A stretch of DNA of 64,000 nucleotides from Bacteroidetes bacterium HGW-Bacteroidetes-1 (lineage in GTDB: Bacteria; Bacteroidota; Bacteroidia; Bacteroidales; F082): assembly GCA_002842755.1 (NCBI GenBank), contig PHDU01000011.1, positions 1 to 64,000 of the forward strand, in the 5' to 3' direction. Shown here one piece after another: positions 53,239 through 62,001 of this stretch (the stretch's first letter is position 1; every line of letters starts with the position of its first letter). The translations under genes and the position numbers were made by a program. A model generated the notes under the pieces. That model was not told the origin of the DNA. It worked only from the letters and a program-made list of their open reading frames with translations, and did no database searches.

Positions 53239-55767
53239 TCAAAATTCAACCACAAACTTAAGATTGAGCTGTCGGGGAGTCAGGTAATTTGGAACGCCAT
53301 ATTGTATATTATTAACGTCCTTAACCCAGATGTAAGAGATTGTGTTATTAATTTGAAGCAGATTAAAAACTTCAAGACTCACCCACATATTTTTTATATG
53401 CTGCAAAACCGCATTTTGACTCTTGTTGCTTCCCTCAATGATGAGCTGCTTGCTGAATCCTATATCGACACGGCGATATTCGGGCATGCGTCTTGTTTGC
53501 TGATAGCGTTCCGTATTTGGAGGGCCAAAAGGGAGCCTGGAACCAAACAATAACTTAAGATGCACCCTGAATGAAGGATAATAAGGAATATAATCCTGAA
53601 AGAAAAGTGAAAACTGAACAAGTTGGTCGGTTGGCCTCGGAATCATCCCTGGAAAAACCCTGACAGTATCAGCAACTGTTTTATTCTCCGTCAAGAAACC
53701 AATACGATCTCCATCCGTATTTACATAATAATCGTAAAAATCACCCTGCACATCTTCAGAGGTCGTCATGAAAGACAAACTTGCCCAACTTTCGATACCG
53801 GTTACAAATTCTCCATTTACTTTAAAATCGATACCTGTTGCATAACCTTTTGATTGTTGATCTGCATAATAGCGTATGCGTACATTGTCCACTTCATAAG
53901 GTATCAATCTGTCAAAATACTTATAATAAATTTCAGAAGTGAACACAAAAGGGCGATTCCATGCTGTGAAGTCAACATCACTTGCGCCAACTAGTTGATA
54001 AGAGCGTTGCGAGCGCACATCCGGATGAAGCATTCCATCAAAAAGTCGCATCTCCCGATAGAAAGGAGATTGGGTGTAAACTCCGACTGCAAGTCTGAAT
54101 AGAGTATTTCGGTTCCAATCGGGTTTTATTGTTGCGCTTATCCTGGGGCTTAGCATCCATTCGTTGGCGAAACCCCAATAATTCATTCTTAAACCAGCAG
54201 TCAATGTGTATGCGATATTCTTAGTATCAATAAAATTCCATGATTGCTGCAAAAAAGCATTCAGATTATGAACATCCAAAACATTGTGTGATCGTGCTAC
54301 CTGATTGAGCACAAGATCGTTTCTATTTGGGTTGGTACTGCCAATGTCATCTATCGGACGGGGTAAGGTAAAACCAGCTGAATCAAGCAACTCCCACTCA
54401 TTCATCCTATCGTTGATACGCTGAAACTGATAGCGGGCGCCCCATTTTAAAGCTGAACGCATTTTGGCTATGGTACCTTTGTGTTCAATATTAAGAACAG
54501 TTGCATCAAAATAGTTCCGTGCATGGTCCAGAAATGTTCCGACGCCTTGCGATTGAACCACATTTCCAAACTGTTCGCTTCCAGGAGCGGTTTCGAGACG
54601 ACCAATCCAATACTGTCCTTTAATGTCATACGTTTCTGTTTCAATTGTGCTGAAAGCTGATGCAATCAGTTTAAGTTCGGTCTCTTTATTAGGACGGTGG
54701 GTAATTGTAAGCGCTCCCATACCTGTACTATATTTATCTACCTCCTGACCATCAAAATAGATTGTTAACCGATAGGCTTCCTTAATAGTGCCAAAATCAG
54801 TAGTTCTGGTTTCCGGGATAAGTTTATATTCATTCCTTGCGTAATAACCTAAAAAGGATATCTCCCAATCTTGACTTAGATTGAAATTTATCAAGCTTTG
54901 AATATCGACAAAATCAGGTCTGTACTGACCTTTTGTCTCAAGGGCATTGAGAATATATTGAGTTGTTTTATATCTTGCACCAAAAAGATAATTCATCTTG
55001 TTGTTCTTTAAAGCGCCTTCAGTATGAATATCTGCTCCAAGCAAACTTAACATCACGGATGATGCTGACTCTGTGGGTTTTTTATAAGTAATATCGAGAA
55101 CTGAAGACAATTTATCCCCGTATTCGGCCGCAAACCCTCCTGCGGAAAAGGATATTCCTGATACCAGTGCAGAGTTTAAAAAACTCAATCCTTCTTGCTG
55201 CCCGGCACGAATTAAAAAAGGCTTATAAATCTCAATTCCGTTGACATAAACCAGATTCTCATCAAAGTTTCCTCCTCTCACTGTATATTGTGAGCTAAGT
55301 TCGTTGTTAGAAGATACACCTGGTAAAGTTTTAATAAGATCCTCAATTCCGCCACTCACAGTAGGAAGCAGTTGTGCACTTTTGGGATCAATTCTCATCA
55401 TGCTGCTTCTTTTCAATCGTTCATCTCGTACAACGGCGTCCGGAAGAACTGTTGCTGTAGTGAAAAGCATCACATCAAGTTGCATTATTTCACCTGAAAC
55501 AAGTCTAATATTTTGATAATGTGGCTTATAGCCCACAAAAGTAAATGCAATAGTGAGCAATGTATCGGAAGGCACCTGAAATTCGTATCTACCTCTAAAG
55601 TCCGATGTTATTCCTCCGGGTGCATTTAGTAAGGAAATATTTGTCAATTCAACAGGTTTACCTCGTTCATCAGTAATTCTTCCAGTGACAGTCCCTTTTT
55701 GCTGAGCAAAAACCAATAGGGGTAATAGGATAAAAAAAAGGAGACATTTTCGCACTGTCAATACCAT
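53239..55767 (-). CDS. TonB-dependent receptor with carboxypeptidase-like N-terminal domain
   Basis: An 842-residue outer-membrane receptor. Signal peptide 1-21 (LPLLVFAQQ), a carboxypeptidase-regulatory-like domain (about 24-105, GTVTGRITDERGKPVEL), the plug domain (about 115-230, 'GGIEDLIKTLPGVSSNNELSSQYTVRGG') and a 22-strand-type barrel ending in QLNLKFVVEF with terminal Phe. No SusD gene follows, so it is not a SusCD glycan pair; it may import a siderophore, vitamin or metal complex. The start fits a typical signal peptide. Regulation not visible. Confidence 0.92.
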   Translation of the reverse strand: MVLTVRKCLLFFILLPLLVFAQQKGTVTGRITDERGKPVELTNISLLNAPGGITSDFRGRYEFQVPSDTLLTIAFTFVGYKPHYQNIRLVSGEIMQLDVMLFTTATVLPDAVVRDERLKRSSMMRIDPKSAQLLPTVSGGIEDLIKTLPGVSSNNELSSQYTVRGGNFDENLVYVNGIEIYKPFLIRAGQQEGLSFLNSALVSGISFSAGGFAAEYGDKLSSVLDITYKKPTESASSVMLSLLGADIHTEGALKNNKMNYLFGARYKTTQYILNALETKGQYRPDFVDIQSLINFNLSQDWEISFLGYYARNEYKLIPETRTTDFGTIKEAYRLTIYFDGQEVDKYSTGMGALTITHRPNKETELKLIASAFSTIETETYDIKGQYWIGRLETAPGSEQFGNVVQSQGVGTFLDHARNYFDATVLNIEHKGTIAKMRSALKWGARYQFQRINDRMNEWELLDSAGFTLPRPIDDIGSTNPNRNDLVLNQVARSHNVLDVHNLNAFLQQSWNFIDTKNIAYTLTAGLRMNYWGFANEWMLSPRISATIKPDWNRNTLFRLAVGVYTQSPFYREMRLFDGMLHPDVRSQRSYQLVGASDVDFTAWNRPFVFTSEIYYKYFDRLIPYEVDNVRIRYYADQQSKGYATGIDFKVNGEFVTGIESWASLSFMTTSEDVQGDFYDYYVNTDGDRIGFLTENKTVADTVRVFPGMIPRPTDQLVQFSLFFQDYIPYYPSFRVHLKLLFGSRLPFGPPNTERYQQTRRMPEYRRVDIGFSKQLIIEGSNKSQNAVLQHIKNMWVSLEVFNLLQINNTISYIWVKDVNNIQYGVPNYLTPRQLNLKFVVEF

Positions 55768-55839
55768 GTTTGAAGTTTTTTACATTAAACTCATTTCCGT
55801 GGTTTTTATTTTGCCTAATGGTGCTATCAAAATAAAAAA

Positions 55840-55866
55840 AGCTGCTATCGTACACCGAAAGCAGCT
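55840..55866 (-). terminator. Terminator of rpmB
   Basis: On the minus strand AGCTGCTTTCG and CGATAGCAGCT pair over 11 positions with one mismatch, followed by TTTTTT. It lies about 22 bp after the rpmB stop. Confidence 0.82.
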
Positions 55867-55888
55867 CTTCTTATATTTTTTTTTGAAA

Positions 55889-56131
55889 TTAGCGACGGTA
55901 TAGATTTCCACTTTTATCAGCATCTATCAACGCATTGTAAATACCTTTTTTATTGATGGTACGCAATCCTGCTGCTGAAACTTTTAAAGTAACCCACTCT
56001 TCCATTTCAGGCACATAAAAACGTTTTACGTGAAGATTTGGCTCGAAGGTTCTTTTTGTTTTGCGATTAGAATGAGAAACATTATTTCCCGATATCACTT
56101 TCTTTCCTGTAATCTGACAAACTTTTGACAT
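55889..56131 (-). CDS. rpmB: 50S ribosomal protein L28
   Basis: An 80-residue protein of normal length. The start [29 protein letters not shown] and the [14 protein letters not shown] block are diagnostic of L28. Not followed by rpmG here, unlike many Bacteroidota; the next gene is the TonB receptor beyond a terminator. Confidence 0.96.
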   Translation of the reverse strand: MSKVCQITGKKVISGNNVSHSNRKTKRTFEPNLHVKRFYVPEMEEWVTLKVSAAGLRTINKKGIYNALIDADKSGNLYRR

Positions 56132-56528
56132 AGCGCTATTTTGTTAAATCGTTCTTCCTCAAAAAGGGAGTGCAAAATAACAGCTTTTTTTTCAATTAAA
56201 CAACCAATCCATTCATTTTTTTATGTTTTTTGTTGTTGGGTATATTTTGAACTTTCTTTTAAGCTTCTAATTCCCTCATATACACTTGTCTATTAATAGT
56301 TTATGTATGCAATTCTTTTCAATGGAATGGTTTTAACATTATGACCTAAAAATAGAGAAGTCCATCTCCTTTTGGGAAATAACATTATGAAAAATCATAA
56401 TTCCTGATAATAGTAGGTATTTAAAATCATTCTAAATAATAATTTGTATTATTTTTGCAATCTCAAATATGGCTAATATTAGCATAACAATATTTTAGAA
56501 AAATAATAACAGTAATATAATTTCAATT
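56132..56528. other. Intergenic region between divergent rpmB and slyD
   Basis: About 400 bp of very AT-rich DNA with no open frame worth reporting. It holds the slyD -7 box at 56450-56457 and presumably the rpmB promoter near 56172-56179 (TTATTTTG on the minus strand, one mismatch to TAnnTTTG). No other structure seen. Confidence 0.6.
56450..56457 (+). promoter_or_regulatory. -7 box of slyD
   Basis: TATTTTTG (exact TAnnTTTG), giving a leader of about 65 nt before the ATG at 56529. Confidence 0.55.
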
Positions 56529-57152
56529 ATGGTCATTGAAAAAAATAAAGTTGGAGTACTAACTTATAGTATTCAAATTGATAATGAAGTCGGTGAGATT
56601 TTAGAAAGTGCTGGTTTAAATGACCCTAAAACCATGCTTTTTGGCACAGGCAGACTTTTAAAAAGTTTTGAAGAACGACTTCTCGGCCTCAGAACCGGGG
56701 CTAAATTTGAGTTTACGCTTACCCCTGAGGATTCCTTTGGATTGTACCGTGAAGAATTAAAGATGGACATTCCTAAGTCTGCATTTATGGTTAATGGAAC
56801 CATAAAACCTGATACTCTTATTGTTGGAAGAACTATTCCAATGATGGATAGCGAAGGAAATCCCTTTGATGGCAGAGTTATTGCATTAAATGGCGATGTT
56901 GTATCAATGGATTTCAACCATCCGCTCGCTGGCAAGAGTCTTTTTACAAAAGGAGAAATTCTGAATGTACGTGAAGCAACTTATGAAGAACTTAATCCAG
57001 CCACATCAGGCTGTGGCTGTGGCACTTCCAATGAAAGTTGCTGTGGTGGAGGCGAACATAAACATTCTCATCATAAAGATCATGACGAAGAAGGGTGTGG
57101 TGTTTGTGGTGACACCAAAGAGGTTCATCAGCATGGCAGTTGCAACTGCTAA
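56529..57152 (+). CDS. slyD: FKBP-type peptidyl-prolyl isomerase, SlyD family, with metal-binding tail
   Basis: A 207-residue chaperone/isomerase. FKBP domain 1-70 and 120-150 ('VGVLTYSIQIDNEVGEIL', 'GTGRLLKSFEERLLGLRTG') with the insert-in-flap domain between (about 70-120), and 'DFNHPLAGKSLFTKGEILNVREAT'. The C-terminal tail from about 160 is rich in Cys and His (GCGCGTSNESCCGGGEHKHS then HHKDHDEEGCGVCGD), as in SlyD proteins that bind nickel. Known roles: folding of proline-containing proteins and metal delivery, e.g. to hydrogenases. No metalloenzyme gene is adjacent. Confidence 0.93.
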   Translation: MVIEKNKVGVLTYSIQIDNEVGEILESAGLNDPKTMLFGTGRLLKSFEERLLGLRTGAKFEFTLTPEDSFGLYREELKMDIPKSAFMVNGTIKPDTLIVGRTIPMMDSEGNPFDGRVIALNGDVVSMDFNHPLAGKSLFTKGEILNVREATYEELNPATSGCGCGTSNESCCGGGEHKHSHHKDHDEEGCGVCGDTKEVHQHGSCNC

Positions 57153-57165
57153 AAACATTAAAAAA

Positions 57166-57198
57166 AAGGCTGAATCAATGATTCAGCCTTTTTTTTTC
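57166..57198 (+). terminator. Terminator of slyD
   Basis: AAGGCTGAATC and GATTCAGCCTT form a perfect 11-bp stem with a 3-nt loop, followed by eight or more T, 14 bp past the stop. Confidence 0.92.
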
Positions 57199-57224
57199 CA
57201 TCATCTAATCCTTCAGCAATCAAC

Positions 57225-57356
57225 TTAATTTGACTCAAAATTACTGTCGTCATGCTCCTTTATAAAAGAATCGTTTATGATTGCATGTACAACAACCCCT
57301 ATTCCGATCGCAGTGAAGGATAATAAAATAATTAAAGCGATCATGACAGTATGCAT
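57225..57356 (-). CDS. Possible small membrane protein (43 residues)
   Basis: An open frame of 43 codons too short for the usual cut-off. It reads MHTVMIALIILLSFTAIGIG, then VVVHAIINDSFIKEHDDSNF and ESN. It has one clear TM segment (about 4-28) and a short charged tail, the layout of a genuine small membrane protein rather than random sequence. It lies between the slyD terminator and the next gene on the opposite strand, whose promoter region it faces. No ribosome-binding site or promoter is evident, and I do not recognise a family. Confidence 0.45.
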   Translation of the reverse strand: MHTVMIALIILLSFTAIGIGVVVHAIINDSFIKEHDDSNFESN

Positions 57357-57570
57357 TAGAACGTTGTTCAATCAATAATAATTGATGTATCAAAAATATA
57401 ATATTTTTGATTCTGTGAGCTGTTTTATGAATTAATTATTACCAAATTATTAACAAATTTAAATTTACCGATGATGGAGCTATAAAAAATTATTCTTGGC
57501 ATATTGTTGTTTATTAACCTGACATATTAATTAACAAAAAAGAAATCTCTCGATAAAGAAGGTGAAAATG

Positions 57571-57578
57571 TATATTTG
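57571..57578 (+). promoter_or_regulatory. -7 box of the receiver/PPDK-N gene
   Basis: TATATTTG (exact TAnnTTTG), 29 bp before the ATG at 57608. Confidence 0.6.
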
Positions 57579-57607
57579 CATAATCAACACTCAGACATAA
57601 AACTTTT

Positions 57608-60600
57608 ATGGTACCTACGCGATTTGATCTCCACACAAAACAGCTGCTTTTTAATGATACGCCCTTTATCAGCTTGATGAAAAAGCGCATTTATCACGTG
57701 CTACTTATATCCTCAGTTTATGATGCATTTATGCTTGAAGAAGATGGTCGTATAGACGAACAGATATTTAACGAATATGTATCGCTTAATCTTCGCTATC
57801 CTCCTACTTTTATTCTTGTCAGTAACGATACGGAAGCTTATAAAGTACTTGAGGAAGAGAATATTGATCTGATAATTACGATGTTGAGTTCAAATGAAAA
57901 ACAAACGTATCAACTTGCCGAAAAGATTAAAGTGCAATATCCCTTGATACCATTTGTTGTATTGGCCCCTCTCTCCCGAGAGCTATCCCTTAAAATTGAC
58001 AGAAAAGATCTTAGGTCAATTGATTACATTTTTAATTGGTTAGGGAATGCAGACATTCTACTCGCCATCATTAAATTGATTGAAGATAAAATGAATGCAG
58101 AACATGACATTGTTGATGTTGGTGTTCAATGTATTATTTTGGTTGAAGACTCGGTGCGATTTTACTCAAGTTACCTTCCAAACATTTATAAAATTATTTT
58201 CAAACAGTCGAAATCTTTCATGACTGAGGGGCTCAATGAGCATCAAAAAACGCTTAGAATGCGCGGTAGACCTAAGATTCTACTTGCAACAAATTACGAA
58301 GAGGCCATTGGTTTATATAAAAAATATAAAGGGAATCTTTTGGGTATCATTTCAGACATTTCCTATGAAAGGGAAGGCAAAAAAGACCCCCAGGCAGGTA
58401 TCAGACTTTGCCAGGTAGTAAAGAAAAACGACAAATACATGCCGATGCTTCTTCAATCTTCGGACGGTCAAAACGAAGAAATCGCAAAGCAGATAAAGGT
58501 GGGCTTTATCAATAAAAACTCCAAAACCCTATCCATTGAGTTACGCAGATTTATAAAAGAGTACTTTGCTTTTGGTGATTTTGTTTTCAAAGATCCTGAT
58601 ACCGGAATGGAAGTGATGAGGGCCGGTGATCTTAAAACCATGCAGGAAAAAATATTTCAGGTCCCTAATAATGCGCTTCAATACCATATTGAGCGCAACC
58701 ATCTTTCAAAATGGCTGCGTGCACGTGCTCTTTTTCCATTGGCTGATCTTTTTAAATTATTCTCCTCTGAGGACTTTCAGGATTGTGATGAAATAAAACG
58801 TTTTGTTTTTGATGCCATTGCAACATTCCGCTTAAACAAGGCCAAAGGAGTTATTGCAGAATTTAATCGCGAAAGTTTCGACGAATATCTTTCATTTACT
58901 CGCATTGGACAGGGCTCAATTGGTGGTAAAGCACGTGGTTTGGCATTCCTCGATTCGTTGATCAAGCGCAATAATCTACACGATAAATTTGAAGGAGTAA
59001 CCATAGGAATCCCCCGCACTGTTGTGCTTTGCACGGATGTTTTCGATGAATTTATGGAAGAAAATAATCTGTACTCCATTGGCTTATCTGACGACTATTC
59101 GGATGAAGAAATTTTAAAATATTTTGTGGAAGGACGCCTCCCATTTCGTATCCATGAAGACCTCTACACTCTTATCTCAGTTATCCGTAATCCCTTGGCA
59201 ATTAGATCATCTAGTCTTCTTGAAGATTCTCATTATCAGCCTTTTGCAGGTATTTATAGCACATATATGATACCTGTGGTTGAAAATGATGAAAGAACCA
59301 TGATCAGAATGTTGAGCAACGCAATCAAAAGCGTTTATGCTTCTGCTTTTTTTAAAGATAGCAAAGCTTATATGATGGCAACCAAAAATGTTATTGATGA
59401 GGAAAAGATGGCGATTGTACTACAGGAGGTATGTGGGAAAGCCTATGATAAAAGATATTATCCTGCATGTTCCGGCGTTGCACGTTCAATCAATTTTTAT
59501 CCTCTTGGATCTGAAAAGCCTGAAGATGGTATCGCCAATATTGCCTTGGGTTTAGGAAAGCATATCGTTGATGGCGGTCAAAGCCTACGGTTTTCGCCGA
59601 AATTTCCTCAGAAAGTTTTGCAGACCAGCCAACCTGATCTTGCCTTGCGTGAAACTCAAAAACATTTTTTCGCTCTAAATCTTGATCCCGAAAGTTTCAA
59701 AATATCCATCGATGAGTCAGCAAATCTGTTGCAACTTAAGGTTGGTGAAGCTGAAAAAGATGGTGTATTGAAATTGGTGTGCTCCACTTATGATTATCAA
59801 AACAACCTCCTTAGAGACGGATATCATGAAGATGGGAAGAAACTAATTACATTTGCTAACATACTAAAATACAACACCTTTCCTCTTGCAGATATTCTTA
59901 AAGACGTATTGCAAGTTGGTCAGTTTGAAATGGGGAAACCCATCGAAATTGAGTTTGCTATTGAGCTAAATAAGCCAAAAGAGGTGCAAAAAATGTTTTA
60001 TGTATTACAGATAAGACCAATAGTTAACATTGATGAAACCATTGCATTGGATTTGGAGAGCATTCCTAAAAGTGACTTAATAATTAAAGCTGAACACACA
60101 CTGGGAAACGGTTTAATAAAAAATATTTTTGATATTGTATATGTAAAACCCAGTGCATTTGATCCATCTAAAACAATTGAAGTAGCAGCTTTGATTGGTC
60201 AGTTGAACGACCGCTTTTTGAAAGACGGGAAAAACTATATTCTAATCGGCCCTGGAAGATGGGGTTCGAGTGATCCATGGCTTGGAATTCCTGTAAAATG
60301 GTCGCAAATCTCTGCCGCACGCGTTATCATTGAATCCGGCCTCGAACATTACCGTATTGACCCCAGTCAGGGAACTCACTTCTTCCAGAATCTTACATCT
60401 TTTGGGGTGGGGTATTTCACCATCAATCCTTTTATCCATGATGGCTATTATGATATTAATTATCTGGATCAGCAACAGGCTTTTTTTGAGGACGATTATA
60501 TCCGACATATTCGTTTCGAAGAATCCCTTATCATTGCGATAGATGGAAAACATAATAAAGGAGCCATTTTTAAGAACGGAGTTGCCTTTAATACTTCAAA

Positions 60601-60610
60601 AAAAATATAA
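57608..60610 (+). CDS. Receiver-like/PEP-pyruvate-binding (PPDK N-domain) protein
   Basis: A 1000-residue cytoplasmic protein. The first 340 residues hold two receiver-like folds (about 25-150, 'LLISSVYDAFMLEEDGRID'; about 175-330, 'ILVEDSVRFYSSYLPNIYKII' with an acidic pair at the usual place). After a linker the PPDK N-terminal ATP-grasp domain follows: 'IGQGSIGGKARGLAFLDSL' (about 437-455), 'NPLAIRSSSLLEDSHYQPFAGIYSTYMIP' (about 528-556) and 'LQEVCGKAYDKRYYPACSGVARSINFYP' (about 615-642). There is no phospho-histidine swivel or PEP-binding barrel, so it cannot be a complete PEP synthase or PPDK. It may be a regulatory phosphotransferase. Such proteins recur in Bacteroidota; their role is unknown to me. 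Confidence 0.82.
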   Translation: MVPTRFDLHTKQLLFNDTPFISLMKKRIYHVLLISSVYDAFMLEEDGRIDEQIFNEYVSLNLRYPPTFILVSNDTEAYKVLEEENIDLIITMLSSNEKQTYQLAEKIKVQYPLIPFVVLAPLSRELSLKIDRKDLRSIDYIFNWLGNADILLAIIKLIEDKMNAEHDIVDVGVQCIILVEDSVRFYSSYLPNIYKIIFKQSKSFMTEGLNEHQKTLRMRGRPKILLATNYEEAIGLYKKYKGNLLGIISDISYEREGKKDPQAGIRLCQVVKKNDKYMPMLLQSSDGQNEEIAKQIKVGFINKNSKTLSIELRRFIKEYFAFGDFVFKDPDTGMEVMRAGDLKTMQEKIFQVPNNALQYHIERNHLSKWLRARALFPLADLFKLFSSEDFQDCDEIKRFVFDAIATFRLNKAKGVIAEFNRESFDEYLSFTRIGQGSIGGKARGLAFLDSLIKRNNLHDKFEGVTIGIPRTVVLCTDVFDEFMEENNLYSIGLSDDYSDEEILKYFVEGRLPFRIHEDLYTLISVIRNPLAIRSSSLLEDSHYQPFAGIYSTYMIPVVENDERTMIRMLSNAIKSVYASAFFKDSKAYMMATKNVIDEEKMAIVLQEVCGKAYDKRYYPACSGVARSINFYPLGSEKPEDGIANIALGLGKHIVDGGQSLRFSPKFPQKVLQTSQPDLALRETQKHFFALNLDPESFKISIDESANLLQLKVGEAEKDGVLKLVCSTYDYQNNLLRDGYHEDGKKLITFANILKYNTFPLADILKDVLQVGQFEMGKPIEIEFAIELNKPKEVQKMFYVLQIRPIVNIDETIALDLESIPKSDLIIKAEHTLGNGLIKNIFDIVYVKPSAFDPSKTIEVAALIGQLNDRFLKDGKNYILIGPGRWGSSDPWLGIPVKWSQISAARVIIESGLEHYRIDPSQGTHFFQNLTSFGVGYFTINPFIHDGYYDINYLDQQQAFFEDDYIRHIRFEESLIIAIDGKHNKGAIFKNGVAFNTSKKI

Positions 60611-60691
60611 AGAAATAATGCCAATTCTAATTCTCGAGACTCTAATTTTCATTATTCAAATTCCTAATTGACTCATTTTGATAAAAGAAAA

Positions 60692-61954
60692 ATGAAAAAA
60701 ATAAAATTCTTTATGTTTATAATTATAATGTTAATAGGAGGTATAATATTAAATACCTCCTGTCAAAACGACGTAAATCCTGAGGAAAAATCAATTATAC
60801 CCTCACCTGATTACAAAAACTTCAATACAATGGCTGACTTTAATGCAGTTTTAGATAAAATGGCATCTATTAATGACTCTTTGGATCGTGAAACACGTTT
60901 GAAGATTTTGTGGGACAGTCTTAAAGAGAACAGACAAATACCTTTTATTTTTGATGACTCTGTAACATTTCTATACAGGGGAAGTGCGAATAGTGTTGCC
61001 TGGGCAGGAGATTTCAATGGATGGGATCCAGCAACGAATGGATGGCAGGGTCAAAAAATAAGCCAAAGTAATATCTGGCGACTTTCTAAATCCTTGCCAT
61101 TAGATGCCAGGCTCGACTACAAAATTGTTGTGAATAATAACTGGATGCTCGATCCTTCAAATCCCAATCAGCAGTACAGCGGTTTTGGACCTAACTCCGA
61201 ATTGCAAATGCCTTCCTGGGCTTTTCCTGATGAAACAAATGCACACTCCGATGTAAATAAAGGAATTCTAAGTGATAACAAACTGATTTCAAGTAACTCT
61301 GAAAATCTTAATTATGATGTGAGATACAAAGTTTATACCCCATACAATTACGCTCAATTGTCAAGTTTACCAGTTATTTATGTTACCGATGGGCATGAAT
61401 ATGCTGACAGCCGTCTTGGGGCAATGATCAATGTACTCGACAACCTAATTCATGATAATACAATAGAGCCTGTTATTGCAGTATTCATCGATCCTCGTAA
61501 TCCTGTAAATGGAAATAACAGGAGAATGACCGAATACAGGGCCAATATACGTTTTGCCAATTTTGTCGCAGATGAATTGGTTGAAGCAATCGATAGCGCA
61601 TACAATACAAGTCATGAACCTTCAAGAAGAGCAATTCTGGGCACTTCATTGGGTGGATGGAATTCAGCATATTTTGGGCTGGCGCGATCCGATAAATTTA
61701 ATCTTATCGGGATACATTCTCCTGCTTTTGACAATGAGATTATTGCCAACTACTCTTCGTCGCCTTTGCTTCCATTAAAAGTTTTTATGAGTACAGGAAC
61801 CATTCATGACACGCAAATCAAAGCCCGGACAATGCGTGATGTGATGCAATCCAAAGGTTACCAAATACTATATAAAGAGGTTAATGAAGGTCACTCATGG
61901 GGAAATTGGCGTGCACTAATTGATGAAACATTGATATTGTTTTTCGAGAAATAG
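60692..61954 (+). CDS. CBM48-containing esterase family lipoprotein
   Basis: 420 residues from ATG 60692 (the longer frame needs a TTG). Lipoprotein signal MKKIKFFMFIIIMLIGGIIL with lipobox NTSC. A glycogen-binding-type (CBM48/E-set) domain at about 95-165 ('FLYRGSANSVAWAGDFNGWDP'), then an esterase D/enterochelin-esterase-like alpha/beta hydrolase: nucleophile Ser in LGTSLGGWNS and catalytic His in EGHSWGNWR. It should act outside the inner membrane on an ester linked to a glycan or siderophore. Substrate unknown; monocistronic. Confidence 0.87.
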   Translation: MKKIKFFMFIIIMLIGGIILNTSCQNDVNPEEKSIIPSPDYKNFNTMADFNAVLDKMASINDSLDRETRLKILWDSLKENRQIPFIFDDSVTFLYRGSANSVAWAGDFNGWDPATNGWQGQKISQSNIWRLSKSLPLDARLDYKIVVNNNWMLDPSNPNQQYSGFGPNSELQMPSWAFPDETNAHSDVNKGILSDNKLISSNSENLNYDVRYKVYTPYNYAQLSSLPVIYVTDGHEYADSRLGAMINVLDNLIHDNTIEPVIAVFIDPRNPVNGNNRRMTEYRANIRFANFVADELVEAIDSAYNTSHEPSRRAILGTSLGGWNSAYFGLARSDKFNLIGIHSPAFDNEIIANYSSSPLLPLKVFMSTGTIHDTQIKARTMRDVMQSKGYQILYKEVNEGHSWGNWRALIDETLILFFEK

Positions 61955-62001
61955 TTTTTATTAAACCCTCTATATTTTTGTAAAATTTAAGTTGAAAAAA
62001 A

